Part shown: positions 32,195-43,928 of the stretch, piece by piece
How the letters are laid out: every line of letters starts with the position of its first letter
How positions within the stretch are numbered: the first letter of the stretch is position 1
DNA from: Drosophila persimilis
Lineage: Eukaryota > Arthropoda > Insecta > Diptera > Drosophilidae
Direction of reading: 5' to 3'
DNA: 64,000 bases
Assembly (NCBI RefSeq): GCF_003286085.1
Contig: NW_020825313.1
Coordinates: 682,001 to 746,000 of the forward strand
The notes under the pieces: model-generated
What the model was told of the DNA's origin: nothing
The model's input: the letters and a program-made list of their open reading frames with translations, nothing else
Databases searched by the model: none
Position numbers and translations under genes: made by a program

Positions 32195-32960
32195 CGTATG
32201 GGTACGGATGGCCAGAGTAGCTTTCCTCAGAATAGGTGGTTTGGAAAAATTAGGCAAAAAGAACATCGATTGCCTGATCATTATTTGCCGACGTATTAAG
32301 AAATGAGAGCGACGATGGGTGCTGACGTTCTTCGCTTACTGTTTACGAAGTTGTATAACTGTATCGAGATGGTTAGTTCTTATAGCATTGAGCATTAAGA
32401 ACTGCAAAGTTTGAACGAGCTATTATATAGCGAGAGAGAAGTAGGAGAACCAACATGAAATTTGTTAAAAAGTCTTGATTTTATGTTTTTTAGGCTGGAT
32501 AAATCTTTGTCGAACATAGGTTTCCTAAATCTAATCTGACAAGAAAGCGGGACACAAGCTAAAGCCTGGTGTTAGCAACAACACGTAACAAATGCAGGTC
32601 AAATTCAAACATGTTTGAACGAAAATATGTGGATTGGCCTAAAGCCTTAAAGTCAGCTGTCACTGTTGTATTCCAAAAAAAGTCGCAGATCACGAAGAGG
32701 CCAGGTTGCATATCTTGTTGTATCAGAGGGAGGAAACATCAATTTTTTCCTTCACTTGGTCTAAGAGGATACAGCCATTTGAATCATTTATTGCTTTAAC
32801 AGTTTGCAAGTAATCAAAAAACTGGTGCTAACAACTTTTTGTTCTTTTTCTGGACACTAACTTGTTTGGGAGCCGAAGAACCGGGTTCACACTACTTTTT
32901 AGACTATTTTTTTGATTCAAGATCATGGTGAGAGACCCAAGTCTCGCACAAGTTCACGTT
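32195..32960. other. Unassigned segment of block L2
   Basis: No element is recognised with confidence. On the minus strand near 32570-32810 short open pieces occur (TTRYATWPLRDLRLF), but I cannot assign them. It might be the remainder of the mariner-like relic that follows. It recurs in L3, L4 and L6. Confidence 0.4.
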
Positions 32961-32969
32961 ATCCGTTTG

Positions 32970-33240
32970 AAAACGCTCTAAATGTTTTTAAAAACGTCGT
33001 TTTTGTTCCATTTTTAGCAAATGGTGGACATTTTGCACACAGCTCTCTGAAACCCAGTACTTTAGTCAAAATGTTTCTTACACTGCCCAATGAGATGCCT
33101 AGGGCTTTTACTAAATCTCTTTCAGTCGCTTGACGATTTTCCGATACGATATCCCGTATTTTTTCTACGATTTCTTCTGTTGTTTCTGACTTTTTACGTC
33201 CATGTGGATCGTCTTCATGTATTGTACGACGACGTTTAAA
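32970..33240 (-). pseudogene. mariner-like transposase N-terminal relic, L2
   Basis: Minus-strand frame: EDDPHGRKKSETTEE, IRDIVSENRQATERDLVKAL, GISLGSVRNILTKVLGFREL, then CAKCPP. This matches the paired helix-turn-helix DNA-binding region of mariner transposases, including the typical I-S-x-G-S-V...I-L core. The catalytic D-D-D domain is not recognisable. Confidence 0.7.
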
Positions 33241-33366
33241 TTAATTAAATTAAATTAAGTTAAACCTTTTAAACCTTAAAAAAAAAATCAATTAATGCAC
33301 GATACTTGGTTTTTTCTATTGTAAAAAAGTACTGTGACACGTCGATACTAAATGATTTTTTAAACG

Positions 33367-34212
33367 AGGAGGAAAGTTGTGAGTTGCTGATGCCACAACT
33401 CTATACTTATATCCAATAAACAGTCAGTATGGCTTTCCTCCAGCAGACGGCACTAACATTGAATGATAAAGGGTGCGTGAGAGAAGAAATTCAGTCAGAA
33501 CGTGTCGTTGGGCGCTGCGTATCGACCGAAAATTGATTTGATACTTTTGGCTCTAATAAAAATCCGATATGATCCAGGTTCGGAAATCAGGTAGATATGG
33601 CCATTCTTTATGATTGTGGATGCCACAGATTTTTGTCCTTTGTGGAGGCGCAAAGAGGTGATGCGAAATTTTGAAATTCACTTGTGCAGGTTCGATATCC
33701 CAGGAGTGTGGATACAAAATCTGGTTGCTCTAGCTCTTATAGTCTCTGAGATCTAGACGTTCACTTTTAGCGATGGGCAAAGCAAAGAGAAACAGAGAGA
33801 GAGAGAATTAAATTGTTTTCTTCATTCTGGCTATAATAATGATACGATCCGACTGAAATTCCGCCGTCTAGAAAATATAGTCATTCTCTACGATTCTGCG
33901 TTTTTGGTTTTCTCGTATCTTTAAGATTGTGGATGCCACAGATTTTCGTCCTTTGTGGGGGCGGAAAGGGGCGGCGCGAACTTATGGAATATTTTTGTAA
34001 CAGTGACATATCACAGAAGTCTGGATATAAAATGTAGTTTCTCTAGTTCACTATCACTAGGCGCTCAAAGGGACGGGCAGACTGACGGACGGACAGACAT
34101 GGCCTAATCGACTCGGCTATTGATGCTGATCAAGAATATATATACTTTATGGGGTCGGAAAAGATTCCTTCTGGACGTTACACACATAGACTTTTAGCAC
34201 AAATCTAACATT
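33367..34212 (+). mobile_element. DINE-1-like Helitron, L2
   Basis: It begins CGAGGAGGAAAG with the 5' hairpin (GAGTTGC near 33380, GCCACAACTC near 33392). It has two GTGGATGCCACAGATTTT modules, a GA-rich run near 33790-33808, the GTCY microsatellite near 34075-34100 and GGGGTCGGAAAAG. The final GGGTATAA fold-back is missing, so the 3' end is truncated. Confidence 0.85.
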
Positions 34213-34345
34213 CCACAGCTTAAAAGCTTAGCTTATTAACAACTAAAGAACCGATTTTCAATCCTCCCACCATAAGTAAAGAAAATTACCCTTTTCCTAA
34301 CTTTCCAGTTGCATTAAAGCTGCATTTCGCCTGCTAGAATCGAAC

Positions 34346-34420
34346 CGAAGTGTGGTCTAGTGGGATAAGTCCAGACTTCCGATCTAGGTATCCACTGTTC
34401 AAGCCCTGGATTTTCTTATC
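34346..34420 (+). pseudogene. tRNA-Arg-like relic, L2
   Basis: The sequence resembles eukaryotic tRNA-Arg(UCG) from the D arm through the anticodon arm. It has an A-box match TGGTCTAGTGG at 34353-34363, a GACTTCCGATC anticodon segment, and a B-box-like TGTTCAAGCCC at 34396-34406, 32 nt after the A box. A T-run at 34421 could end Pol III transcription. The acceptor and T stems do not pair well, so it is not a functional tRNA. Confidence 0.4.
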
Positions 34421-34429
34421 GTTTTTTTC

Positions 34430-35185
34430 TGTTCTTAACCAGAAGCCCGTAAAACTAGCATTTTAAAATTTATCGGCCAAACTCATGTTTTAGCAGGTTG
34501 ACTGCATTGTCGACGCGCTGCTTCCCCCATGACCTGCTCGATAACATATTTCTAACAGCAAGCACTTCGTCTGCACGGAAAGCAGTTCGTGGAAAATAGT
34601 ATAACCGACGCTGCTCAAGATGAATGAAGTAAAGGTGACGTCGAGCGCTGTGGTCATCCACTTTTTCAGCTCGCTCTCTCGGCTCTCAGAGAGACAAGGG
34701 CTAGAAACAGATGGCGCCCTTTTTTGTAGTTGTTTTCATGCATACTGGCTAACGGAGAATTTTCGAAAGAGAACTGATGTGGTGATAGCACCACCTAATT
34801 AGTAAATTGAAGAAAAAGGCGTATTGAAGCAGGCGCCTACCCAATAATCTGGGGCCTGGTGGTTCAAATCCTTACATGTTTTCTTTTTTTTCTTCTTGCA
34901 ATTGCGCGCTTTATGTCTCTTTATCGTTACGTACATGTGGTGTGCTTTTCTGTTTGGCACGCGCTAAAATCATTTCACACGCATCTTGACTCTTCCATTC
35001 CCTTTGAATGATTGCGACGATCAGAGAGATTTTTCCCTGCGTTAACTAAATTCACATCATACGCAATTCTCATGGCGGCAATACTTTTTCTAGTTGTTAA
35101 CAAACTTGCGATTGCACACGCATGCTATTAAGTGAAATTAGATTTCGTGAGTGCGTTTCTATACAAAAATAGTACGAAAAGTTAT
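34430..35185. other. Unassigned segment before LOA, L2
   Basis: No gene is supported. A perfect B-box string GGTTCAAATCC lies at 34861-34871 but without a convincing A box. T-rich runs occur near 34880-34900. It recurs in L3, L4 and L6. Confidence 0.4.
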
Positions 35186-36508
35186 AAAAAGCATCCAGGG
35201 TCTTGCGCTGGACGACTCGGAGGAAGAGGAGGACGGTGACCTGACGATCATAGTCAACCCGTCGTTGGAGGTTGAGTGAGCCACCCATGACGCCAAGGGT
35301 GCTGCAGCTCAACCTCCATTAGAGCAAAATATCGTCGGCGGAGCTCCTCATTGCCAAGGAGCAAGGGCCCGCCGATATAGGAGGAGCCGTGGATTGCGTC
35401 AGGCAACTCCGTGGCCTGGCTAAAGTCCTCAAATTACAACTTTCTCTACTTAACATCGGTAAGCAGGAACAGAACCGCCGTACTCGTACGGAAGGAAATC
35501 CATGCTCATCTTATGTCTCATTACAGCACGGACGACCTGACCGTAGTGATGCTGGAGAGCGAGGAAAAGCGCCTTATGGCAGCTTCCTGCTATATGGCAC
35601 ACGACAGGCCCGCTCCACTGGAAGAACTTAGGAGTCTGGTGACGGAAGCCGGCTCCAAAAATCTCGACCTGCTCATTGGCGCAGATGCCAACGCCCATCA
35701 CAATGTGTGGGGAAGCCCCGACATCAATGATAGAGGTGAGTCACTCCTAGACTTTATCTTATCCACTAACTTAGACGTAGCAAACGTGGGGGAGGAACAC
35801 ACCTTCGTAGGTCCCACCTCGTCAAACGTACTAGACCTAACTATCGTCACGGGAAAGAGTACTTTGGTATCTGACTGGAGAGTCCTCGAAAGACCATCCT
35901 TCTCAGACCATAAGTACATTCAGTTCACTCTTCGAAGATAACAGTCTATAGAAACCCCCGAAACACAAACTGGGTAAAGTTTTAAAAGACAGTTACTTCG
36001 AAGCTCGCGAATCCGGGCTCAGTGAAATCTGCGGAGGATATAGAGAAGTCCCTAAAGACCATATCCAACGAGTTACTGAACGCCTACCACGCATCGTGCA
36101 AACCCTCGAGAACGAAGAAGAGGTCCAAGTCACTCTGGTGGAACCGAGATCTCTCTCTCCAAAGGAACAACCTCATGGAATTCTTTAAGATCGCCAAACA
36201 AGTGAACGAAGAGATTGTCAATGAGGAATATAAAATCCTACTTAGGAGCTACAAGAAGGAAATACGTAAGGCACAAAGGAACTCGTTGAGGAACTTCTGC
36301 TCCAACATCGAGAAAGTGCCCGAAACCGTTAGGCTCCGGAAGCTGCTTACAAAGCAGCCCACAGTACAGAGCCAACTAAAACTAGACAACGGACAGCGGA
36401 TAGAGGGCAGTAAAGAAGCCCTAACAGCACTAATGGAGGCGTATTTCCCTGGATGCACCGAGGTCACTGACGCCAAGGAGCATCAGGACCTGGCAACAGC
36501 ACCCCCCC
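35186..36508 (+). pseudogene. LOA-clade LINE (TRIM/Bilbo-like) fragment, L2
   Basis: It starts inside ORF1, whose last codons read DDSEEEEDGDLTIIVNPSLE before a stop. ORF2 starts ATG 35287 (TPRVLQLNLH, then a TAG). After a frameshift the endonuclease reads LLIGADANAHHNVWGSPDIN and NVLDLTIVTGKS, with SDHKYI, all typical LOA/R1-type endonuclease motifs. After another break, the linker (SLWWNRDLSLQR) and EALTALMEAYFPG precede RT. The fragment is cut at the C-run 36502-36508. Confidence 0.85.
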
Positions 36509-37111
36509 ACGTAAACAGACTTTATCATATCATATCAGACTTTATTATAAAAATATAATTTAACATTAAGATTCTGAAAAACTTTTTCATTTATATTAAT
36601 TTTAAGCACTCTAAGCACTAACACTCGTATTTTTTTGAATTATAACTCCAATTTTTATTTTTTTTTTTAAGAATAGAATTTTGAATATTTAAAAAATATT
36701 TTTTTCCCAAATTCATTCGTATCTTGATTTTTAAAATAAAAATTTCCTATAAAAAATTCATTGAGTCTATTCTATTGATCGGCAGTATACGTATGCTAAC
36801 TAAACAAATAAATAAACTAGTTGAATATCAGCTACCGTATCAACCAGACGTGTTTTTTCAGCTTATCGTTCGAAAATGTATTATTATTATTCACAATACT
36901 AGCTAACGGCAACGGTCGTCACGTGCGGAACACGAGGCACGAAACACCGTTATAAATAAAAAGTAAAGTATAAATAAAACGGAAAAATTCGTGGGAGCAG
37001 CATTAAGCTGTAAAAAAAAATCGGTCAGAAAATGTATGCAAGAAACAACCGTGCAACCACAATGCGCGCTGGCTAAATACCTACTTAACATATGTTTTAA
37101 TTTATTTATAT

Positions 37112-37273
37112 TGTAACGAATGGAGATTTAGTAGACTGACTATTGTTGTCATGTTATATTGAAAATAGTCAGTCTTGGCTAAAAAATCTCTGCATAGTTA
37201 GAATACCCTCTGTTTTCATATTCTCAACCTTGAAAATACGAGCTGTATACTGTAACTACTAGTGTCAGAAGTG
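37112..37273 (+). repeat. Candidate Gypsy LTR end and primer site, P3
   Basis: Counterpart of 28479-28640; no difference noticed. Confidence 0.5.
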
Positions 37274-37321
37274 TCAATTTTGAGAGTGGTTAAATAAGGA
37301 GAGCTAAAAGCAGAACAATTG

Positions 37322-38113
37322 ATGAAGGAATTAGCTGAGCGGGGTTTACCGACAAGCGGCTTAAAAGCCGAACTTCAGCTACGGCTAAAATCTGCAATGG
37401 AGAGAGCAGGCCTCAATTTCGAGGATTATGAGTTCTTGGATGAGCAATGCTCCAGGTCGACAGTGGGGGAGAAGCAGCCGGTGGCAGACAATGGTCAAAT
37501 GATGGCGATGTTGCAACAGATGATGCTGCAGATGGAGGGCCATGGTGACCAGCAACAACAGATGATGCTGCAGATAATGGAAACGAGGGATCAAGTGAAG
37601 AATCAAGTGAAGGATCAAGGTGAAGCTCACAAAAATTACAGATAAATTTAATTACGAGGCTGTTAAGAGTGCCTTGGAGCGTCGATATGGAGGTGACCAC
37701 ATGCGGGAAGTTCATCGCTTGGAACTGAAGGGCAGGGTACAACGTTACGGAGAGTCGCTTCAAGAGTTCGCGACAGACATAGAACGACTCTCACGCCTGG
37801 CTGACAATGGCTGGCGCCAACCGAATTTCTGGAGAGACGGTTTTATAGACGGTATCAAAGATTTAGACACACGTCGCGCTACGGTTCTGATGCAGAGAAA
37901 AACATACGAGGAAGCGGTCAGTCACGCATTGACCTGTGGAACATCGCTATTGATGCCGTCCATCACCAAAAGTGCATACTGTACAAACGGAGCTGAATAA
38001 TGGTAACTGACCGACAAGAACACAAGGACAAGGAGTATTTAGCGGAAGATGCTTCATTTGCAACCAAACGGGTCATATGGCGAGAAAATGTCGCGATAGA
38101 CAAAAAAGACCGA
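37322..38113 (+). pseudogene. Gypsy Gag with SAP domain and zinc knuckle, P3
   Basis: The same frames as P2 (37322-37645 and 37620-38000) plus the knuckle near 38050-38091. The protease region is mostly gone through the 357-bp deletion that starts at 38213. Confidence 0.8.
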
Positions 38114-38499
38114 GATCCTGGTCCATGGAGAGGAAATTATCACAGTATCAAGGGCATATCATAAAGTTGTGACTGGAGACCCTCGATGCAGATTTTTTTA
38201 ACTAGAACGAGTTATGTTTTGCATAAACAACCCGTGTTTTCATAAATAAACTTTAATTAACTTCCTAACCAGCCTACAATCTGGAAATTTATTCTATTCC
38301 GCGAGTGCATGCCTTGTTTTGTGTTAAAAAATTTATTTAGCTTCTCATTTTTTGGCGCCGGCTTGTCGTGTTTGTGTTGTTGCCGTGAGTACGCATTACA
38401 TTGCATTACAGCTCTCGTCTTGTGGCTTCTGGCACACTGGTTTGATAGCCATTTGTTTTGAAATATTTTTTGATTTTAATTTTGCTCAAATTTTGTATT

Positions 38500-39294
38500 A
38501 TGGATTTTTCTGTGGTATGTGCCAAAAAATCCTGTCGGAAAGAGATCACCCATGATCAGCCGAGTATCCCCTGCTGGCTCTGCGATAGCGTAGTGCACGC
38601 AAAATGCGCTGGGTTTACGGGCGATGCCCTCGTGGGCGATGCCATATCAAAACGTAATGGCTTGCACTACAGTTGTGAGGCATGCCGTGCGGTCATATTT
38701 ATGAGGCAGACGCGAAAGGGCTTTAAGGAGCTGAACGTTGGCTTAAAAAATCAGTACGATCAGCTTCTAGTCTTTGGCAGTCTGCAACTGCTGAATGAGT
38801 CTCCGAGGCGTAAAAGGGTCGCTCCGCGGGATCTGCACGTGCCAGCCGTCACTCAGCCGTTCGCGGCCGAAAAACTGACTCCGACCACTCCAAGTGTGCA
38901 GCAGTTGATCTCGTTTGCCACTCCAAAGGCAACGACAGCTGCTGGCGATGCAGATGCGGTAGCCGAATTCATCGCTTCGGAGAACGTGCAGCCAAGTACG
39001 TCTGTAGCGTCCGTAACAGTGGTGTCCGCAAGCTCGCTTGCTATCCCGTCTATTCCGATCCCACCAGTGATCAGAAGTTCCGGACCTCTGGATATTGCCA
39101 CCACAGTTCCTAGGCCTGTGGTGCCTAAACCACTGGTGGGAGTCCCACCAAAACGACAAGTTTTTGTTTCACGTCTGGCCCCTGACCTTACATCTAATGA
39201 TGTAATTGCTTTTATTCAAAGCAAAATAAAAGCCGCGGGTTTAAAGGTGGAGAAATTTAATTTCTCTTATGCCAGGGAGATAGCCTCGAGATAG
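38500..39294 (+). CDS. CR1-like LINE ORF1 protein with PHD finger, L3
   Basis: Copy of the 264-codon frame at 30224, same ATG, same premature stop and, as far as I can read, the same protein sequence. Present only because the block was duplicated; no independent sign of function. Confidence 0.65.
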   Translation: MDFSVVCAKKSCRKEITHDQPSIPCWLCDSVVHAKCAGFTGDALVGDAISKRNGLHYSCEACRAVIFMRQTRKGFKELNVGLKNQYDQLLVFGSLQLLNESPRRKRVAPRDLHVPAVTQPFAAEKLTPTTPSVQQLISFATPKATTAAGDADAVAEFIASENVQPSTSVASVTVVSASSLAIPSIPIPPVIRSSGPLDIATTVPRPVVPKPLVGVPPKRQVFVSRLAPDLTSNDVIAFIQSKIKAAGLKVEKFNFSYAREIASR

Positions 39295-39605
39295 CCTAAC
39301 TCAATTTGAAACCATTTGCTCTGCCAAATTTTGGACGGAGCATTTGGTGGTGAAGGCGTTTAAGGATAAGAAGAAGAATAGGCCCCCCCATAACTCTTAC
39401 AAATCATTTCATTGTGCCACCCTCAACCTCAACTTCCACTTCCTCATCTTCTCGTCCTGCTTCCACCTCTCCAAAACACTAACTTCGCTTCGATCACGTC
39501 CAGGTTCAACTAGAATGGAATTCCTGTGTGTAAAACTGATTCTTCCCGCTTTCACTACTTTTCATTACTTGCTCGTATATTCCACCTTCTTCGGATATCT
39601 CTATT

Positions 39606-39885
39606 TATGAGCAGCATTTTTCTGCTTTATCTGCTGTTTCTTCCTCGCTATCAGATAAAGATCGTATGATAGTTCTTGGTGACTTCAACTTGCCAACTAG
39701 TGTCCATGTCACGACATGACTTTGTTGACGGCTTGCTTGACCTGTCCGTGTCTCAAGTCAACCATGTGAAAAATTCCTTGGGTCGATTGCTTGATCTGTG
39801 CTTTGTACCGGATACGACCTTAGTGTTGTTAGTCCAAGCCCTTCCGCTCACTATACCTGAAGACGCCTACCATCCTACTTTCTAA
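39606..39885 (+). pseudogene. CR1-like endonuclease fragment, L3
   Basis: Counterpart of 31330-31609, with the same GDFNLPT motif and the same frameshift. Confidence 0.7.
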
Positions 39886-39895
39886 GTGTCGCTAG

Positions 39896-40466
39896 ATATA
39901 GGACCAAGCACGCCCATGGCCCATGTTCGGAAAACTTAAACTTTGCGTCTAATAAGACACCAAGATCATTCACCAGGGTAATTCTCTCAAGAGTACCGCC
40001 ACATAGGGTTAGGGAGCCAACAAGGGGCTAGAACGATGAAATGTCATTACTTTGCATTTCGAGGCATTAAGGTGTAACAAGTTTGCACAGCACCATGACT
40101 GAAAGTTATTGAGATCGGATTGCAAGCGAGAATGAAATGAAATGTCCTTATACTAAAACCCTCTCAAACATTTTGGAAATAGCGGTTAACTTTGATATAC
40201 CTCTATAATTTTTTGCGTCAGACTTGCTACCTTTTTTATGGCGAGGAATTATAAACGATTCCTTCCAGATCGGGGTGCAGCAAGAAGAATCGATGGACAG
40301 GGTGAATAGTTTAAGCAAGGGTACACACAGAGCCTCGGCGCAGTATCTGAGTACACAGCCTGGAACCCCGTCTGGACCCGGTGAAAACACCGGCTTAACT
40401 AGTCGAAGATCATAAAGTAGGGAACATTCATTTAACAAGGGACTAAAAATGCCGTTCGACCTCGGT
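39896..40466 (-). pseudogene. CR1-like RT pieces, inverted, L3
   Basis: Counterpart of 31620-32190. The deletion of the catalytic palm at the internal join is the same. Confidence 0.8.
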
Positions 40467-41245
40467 AAACCGTATGGGTACGGATGGCCAGAGTAGCTTT
40501 CCTCAGAATAGGTGGTTTGGAAAAATTAGGCAAAAAGAACATCGATTGCCTGATCATTATTTGCCGACGTATTAAGAAATGAGAGCGACGATGGGTGCTG
40601 ACGTTCTTCGCTTACTGTTTACGAAGTTGTATAACTGTATCGAGATGGTTAGTTCTTATAGCATTGAGCATTAAGAACTGCAAAGTTTGAACGAGCTATT
40701 ATATAGCGAGAGAGAAGTAGGAGAACCAACATGAAATTTGTTAAAAAGTCTTGATTTTATGTTTTTTAGGCTGGATAAATCTTTGTCGAACATAGGTTTC
40801 CTAAATCTAATCTGACAAGAAAGCGGGACACAAGCTAAAGCCTGGTGTTAGCAACAACACGTAACAAATGCAGGTCAAATTCAAACATGTTTGAACGAAA
40901 ATATGTGGATTGGCCTAAAGCCTTAAAGTCAGCTGTCACTGTTGTATTCCAAAAAAAGTCGCAGATCACGAAGAGGCCAGGTTGCATATCTTGTTGTATC
41001 AGAGGGAGGAAACATCAATTTTTTCCTTCACTTGGTCTAAGAGGATACAGCCATTTGAATCATTTATTGCTTTAACAGTTTGCAAGTAATCAAAAAACTG
41101 GTGCTAACAACTTTTTGTTCTTTTTCTGGACACTAACTTGTTTGGGAGCCGAAGAACCGGGTTCACACTACTTTTTAGACTATTTTTTTGATTCAAGATC
41201 ATGGTGAGAGACCCAAGTCTCGCACAAGTTCACGTTATCCGTTTG

Positions 41246-41516
41246 AAAACGCTCTAAATGTTTTTAAAAACGTCGTTTTTGTTCCATTTTTAGCAAATGG
41301 TGGACATTTTGCACACAGCTCTCTGAAACCCAGTACTTTAGTCAAAATGTTTCTTACACTGCCCAATGAGATGCCTAGGGCTTTTACTAAATCTCTTTCA
41401 GTCGCTTGACGATTTTCCGATACGATATCCCGTATTTTTTCTACGATTTCTTCTGTTGTTTCTGACTTTTTACGTCCATGTGGATCGTCTTCATGTATTG
41501 TACGACGACGTTTAAA
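41246..41516 (-). pseudogene. mariner-like transposase relic, L3
   Basis: Counterpart of 32970-33240, with the same helix-turn-helix motifs. Confidence 0.7.
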
Positions 41517-41642
41517 TTAATTAAATTAAATTAAGTTAAACCTTTTAAACCTTAAAAAAAAAATCAATTAATGCACGATACTTGGTTTTTTCTATTGTAA
41601 AAAAGTACTGTGACACGTCGATACTAAATGTTTTTTTAAACG

Positions 41643-42488
41643 AGGAGGAAAGTTGTGAGTTGCTGATGCCACAACTCTATACTTATATCCAATAAACAGT
41701 CAGTATGGCTTTCCTCCAGCAGACGGCACTAACATTGAATGATAAAGGGTGCGTGAGAGAAGAAATTCAGTCAGAACGTGTCGTTGGGCGCTGCGTATCG
41801 ACCGAAAATTGATTTGATACTTTTGGCTCTAATAAAAATCCGATATGATCCAGGTTCGGAAATCAGGTAGATATGGCCATTCTTTATGATTGTGGATGCC
41901 ACAGATTTTTGTCCTTTGTGGAGGCGCAAAGAGGTGATGCGAAATTTTGAAATTCACTTGTGCAGGTTCGATATCCCAGGAGTGTGGATACAAAATCTGG
42001 TTGCTCTAGCTCTTATAGTCTCTGAGATCTAGACGTTCACTTTTAGCGATGGGCAAAGCAAAGAGAAACAGAGAGAGAGAGAATTAAATTGTTTTCTTCA
42101 TTCTGGCTATAATAATGATACGATCCGACTGAAATTCCGCCGTCTAGAAAATATAGTCATTCTCTACGATTCTGCGTTTTTGGTTTTCTCGTATCTTTAA
42201 GATTGTGGATGCCACAGATTTTCGTCCTTTGTGGGGGCGGAAAGGGGCGGCGCGAACTTATGGAATATTTTTGTAACAGTGACATATCACAGAAGTCTGG
42301 ATATAAAATGTAGTTTCTCTAGTTCACTATCACTAGGCGCTCAAAGGGACGGGCAGACTGACGGACGGACAGACATGGCCTAATCGACTCGGCTATTGAT
42401 GCTGATCAAGAATATATATACTTTATGGGGTCGGAAAAGATTCCTTCTGGACGTTACACACATAGACTTTTAGCACAAATCTAACATT
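41643..42488 (+). mobile_element. DINE-1-like Helitron, L3
   Basis: Counterpart of 33367-34212, with one T for A just upstream of its left edge. The same 3' truncation is present. Confidence 0.85.
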
Positions 42489-42621
42489 CCACAGCTTAAA
42501 AGCTTAGCTTATTAACAACTAAAGAACCGATTTTCAATCCTCCCACCATAAGTAAAGAAAATTACCCTTTTCCTAACTTTCCAGTTGCATTAAAGCTGCA
42601 TTTCGCCTGCTAGAATCGAAC

Positions 42622-42696
42622 CGAAGTGTGGTCTAGTGGGATAAGTCCAGACTTCCGATCTAGGTATCCACTGTTCAAGCCCTGGATTTTCTTATC
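42622..42696 (+). pseudogene. tRNA-Arg-like relic, L3
   Basis: Counterpart of 34346-34420; A-box and B-box-like strings are unchanged. Confidence 0.4.
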
Positions 42697-43461
42697 GTTT
42701 TTTTCTGTTCTTAACCAGAAGCCCGTAAAACTAGCATTTTAAAATTTATCGGCCAAACTCATGTTTTAGCAGGTTGACTGCATTGTCGACGCGCTGCTTC
42801 CCCCATGACCTGCTCGATAACATATTTCTAACAGCAAGCACTTCGTCTGCACGGAAAGCAGTTCGTGGAAAATAGTATAACCGACGCTGCTCAAGATGAA
42901 TGAAGTAAAGGTGACGTCGAGCGCTGTGGTCATCCACTTTTTCAGCTCGCTCTCTCGGCTCTCAGAGAGACAAGGGCTAGAAACAGATGGCGCCCTTTTT
43001 TGTAGTTGTTTTCATGCATACTGGCTAACGGAGAATTTTCGAAAGAGAACTGATGTGGTGATAGCACCACCTAATTAGTAAATTGAAGAAAAAGGCGTAT
43101 TGAAGCAGGCGCCTACCCAATAATCTGGGGCCTGGTGGTTCAAATCCTTACATGTTTTCTTTTTTTTCTTCTTGCAATTGCGCGCTTTATGTCTCTTTAT
43201 CGTTACGTACATGTGGTGTGCTTTTCTGTTTGGCACGCGCTAAAATCATTTCACACGCATCTTGACTCTTCCATTCCCTTTGAATGATTGCGACGATCAG
43301 AGAGATTTTTCCCTGCGTTAACTAAATTCACATCATACGCAATTCTCATGGCGGCAATACTTTTTCTAGTTGTTAACAAACTTGCGATTGCACACGCATG
43401 CTATTAAGTGAAATTAGATTTCGTGAGTGCGTTTCTATACAAAAATAGTACGAAAAGTTAT

Positions 43462-43920
43462 AAAAAGCATCCAGGGTCTTGCGCTGGACGACTCGGAGGA
43501 AGAGGAGGACGGTGACCTGACGATCATAGTCAACCCGTCGTTGGAGGTTGAGTGAGCCACCCATGACGCCAAGGGTGCTGCAGCTCAACCTCCATTAGAG
43601 CAAAATATCGTCGGCGGAGCTCCTCATTGCCAAGGAGCAAGGGCCCGCCGATATAGGAGGAGCCGTGGATTGCGTCAGGCAACTCCGTGGCCTGGCTAAA
43701 GTCCTCAAATTACAACTTTCTCTACTTAACATCGGTAAGCAGGAACAGAACCGCCGTACTCGTACGGAAGGAAATCCATGCTCATCTTATGTCTCATTAC
43801 AGCACGGACGACCTGACCGTAGTGATGCTGGAGAGCGAGGAAAAGCGCCTTATGGCAGCTTCCTGCTATATGGCACACGACAGGCCCGCTCCACTGGAAG
43901 AACTTAGGAGTCTGGTGACG
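43462..43920 (+). pseudogene. LOA-clade LINE fragment, L3
   Basis: Holds the ORF1 end, the ORF2 start (ATG 43563) and the first half of the endonuclease, cut after ELRSLVT at a G-run (43919-43928). The GADANAHHNVW part is absent. Confidence 0.8.
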
Positions 43921-43928
43921 GGGGGGGG

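Larger units (their letters stand above)
30091..36508 (+). repeat. Block L2: full composite unit
   Basis: A 6.4-kb unit: CR1-like LINE (5' variant B), inverted CR1 RT, unassigned segment, mariner relic, DINE-1, tRNA-like relic, LOA LINE. It recurs in L3 (offset 8,276), in part in L4 (offset 12,317) and in L6 (offset 25,082). The right edge is a run of seven C at 36502-36508 within LOA sequence, then block P3. Confidence 0.85.
36512..38366 (+). repeat. Block P3: shortened copy of P
   Basis: Begins at the point equivalent to 27879 of P2, so it lacks the DINE-1 tail and nearly all of the Tc3-like relic. Offset to P2 is 8,633 up to 38212, then 8,276, which means 357 bp (equivalent to about 29580-29936) are deleted at 38213. 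Confidence 0.85.
38367..43920 (+). repeat. Block L3: composite unit, right end cut
   Basis: A copy of L2 at constant offset 8,276 up to about 43920, where the LOA endonuclease stops and a G-run followed by Ulysses LTR sequence begins. Confidence 0.85.

Noticed and set aside
32570-32820. Catalytic half of the mariner transposase on the minus strand
   Set aside because: The translated pieces do not align to the D-D-D motifs; left unassigned.
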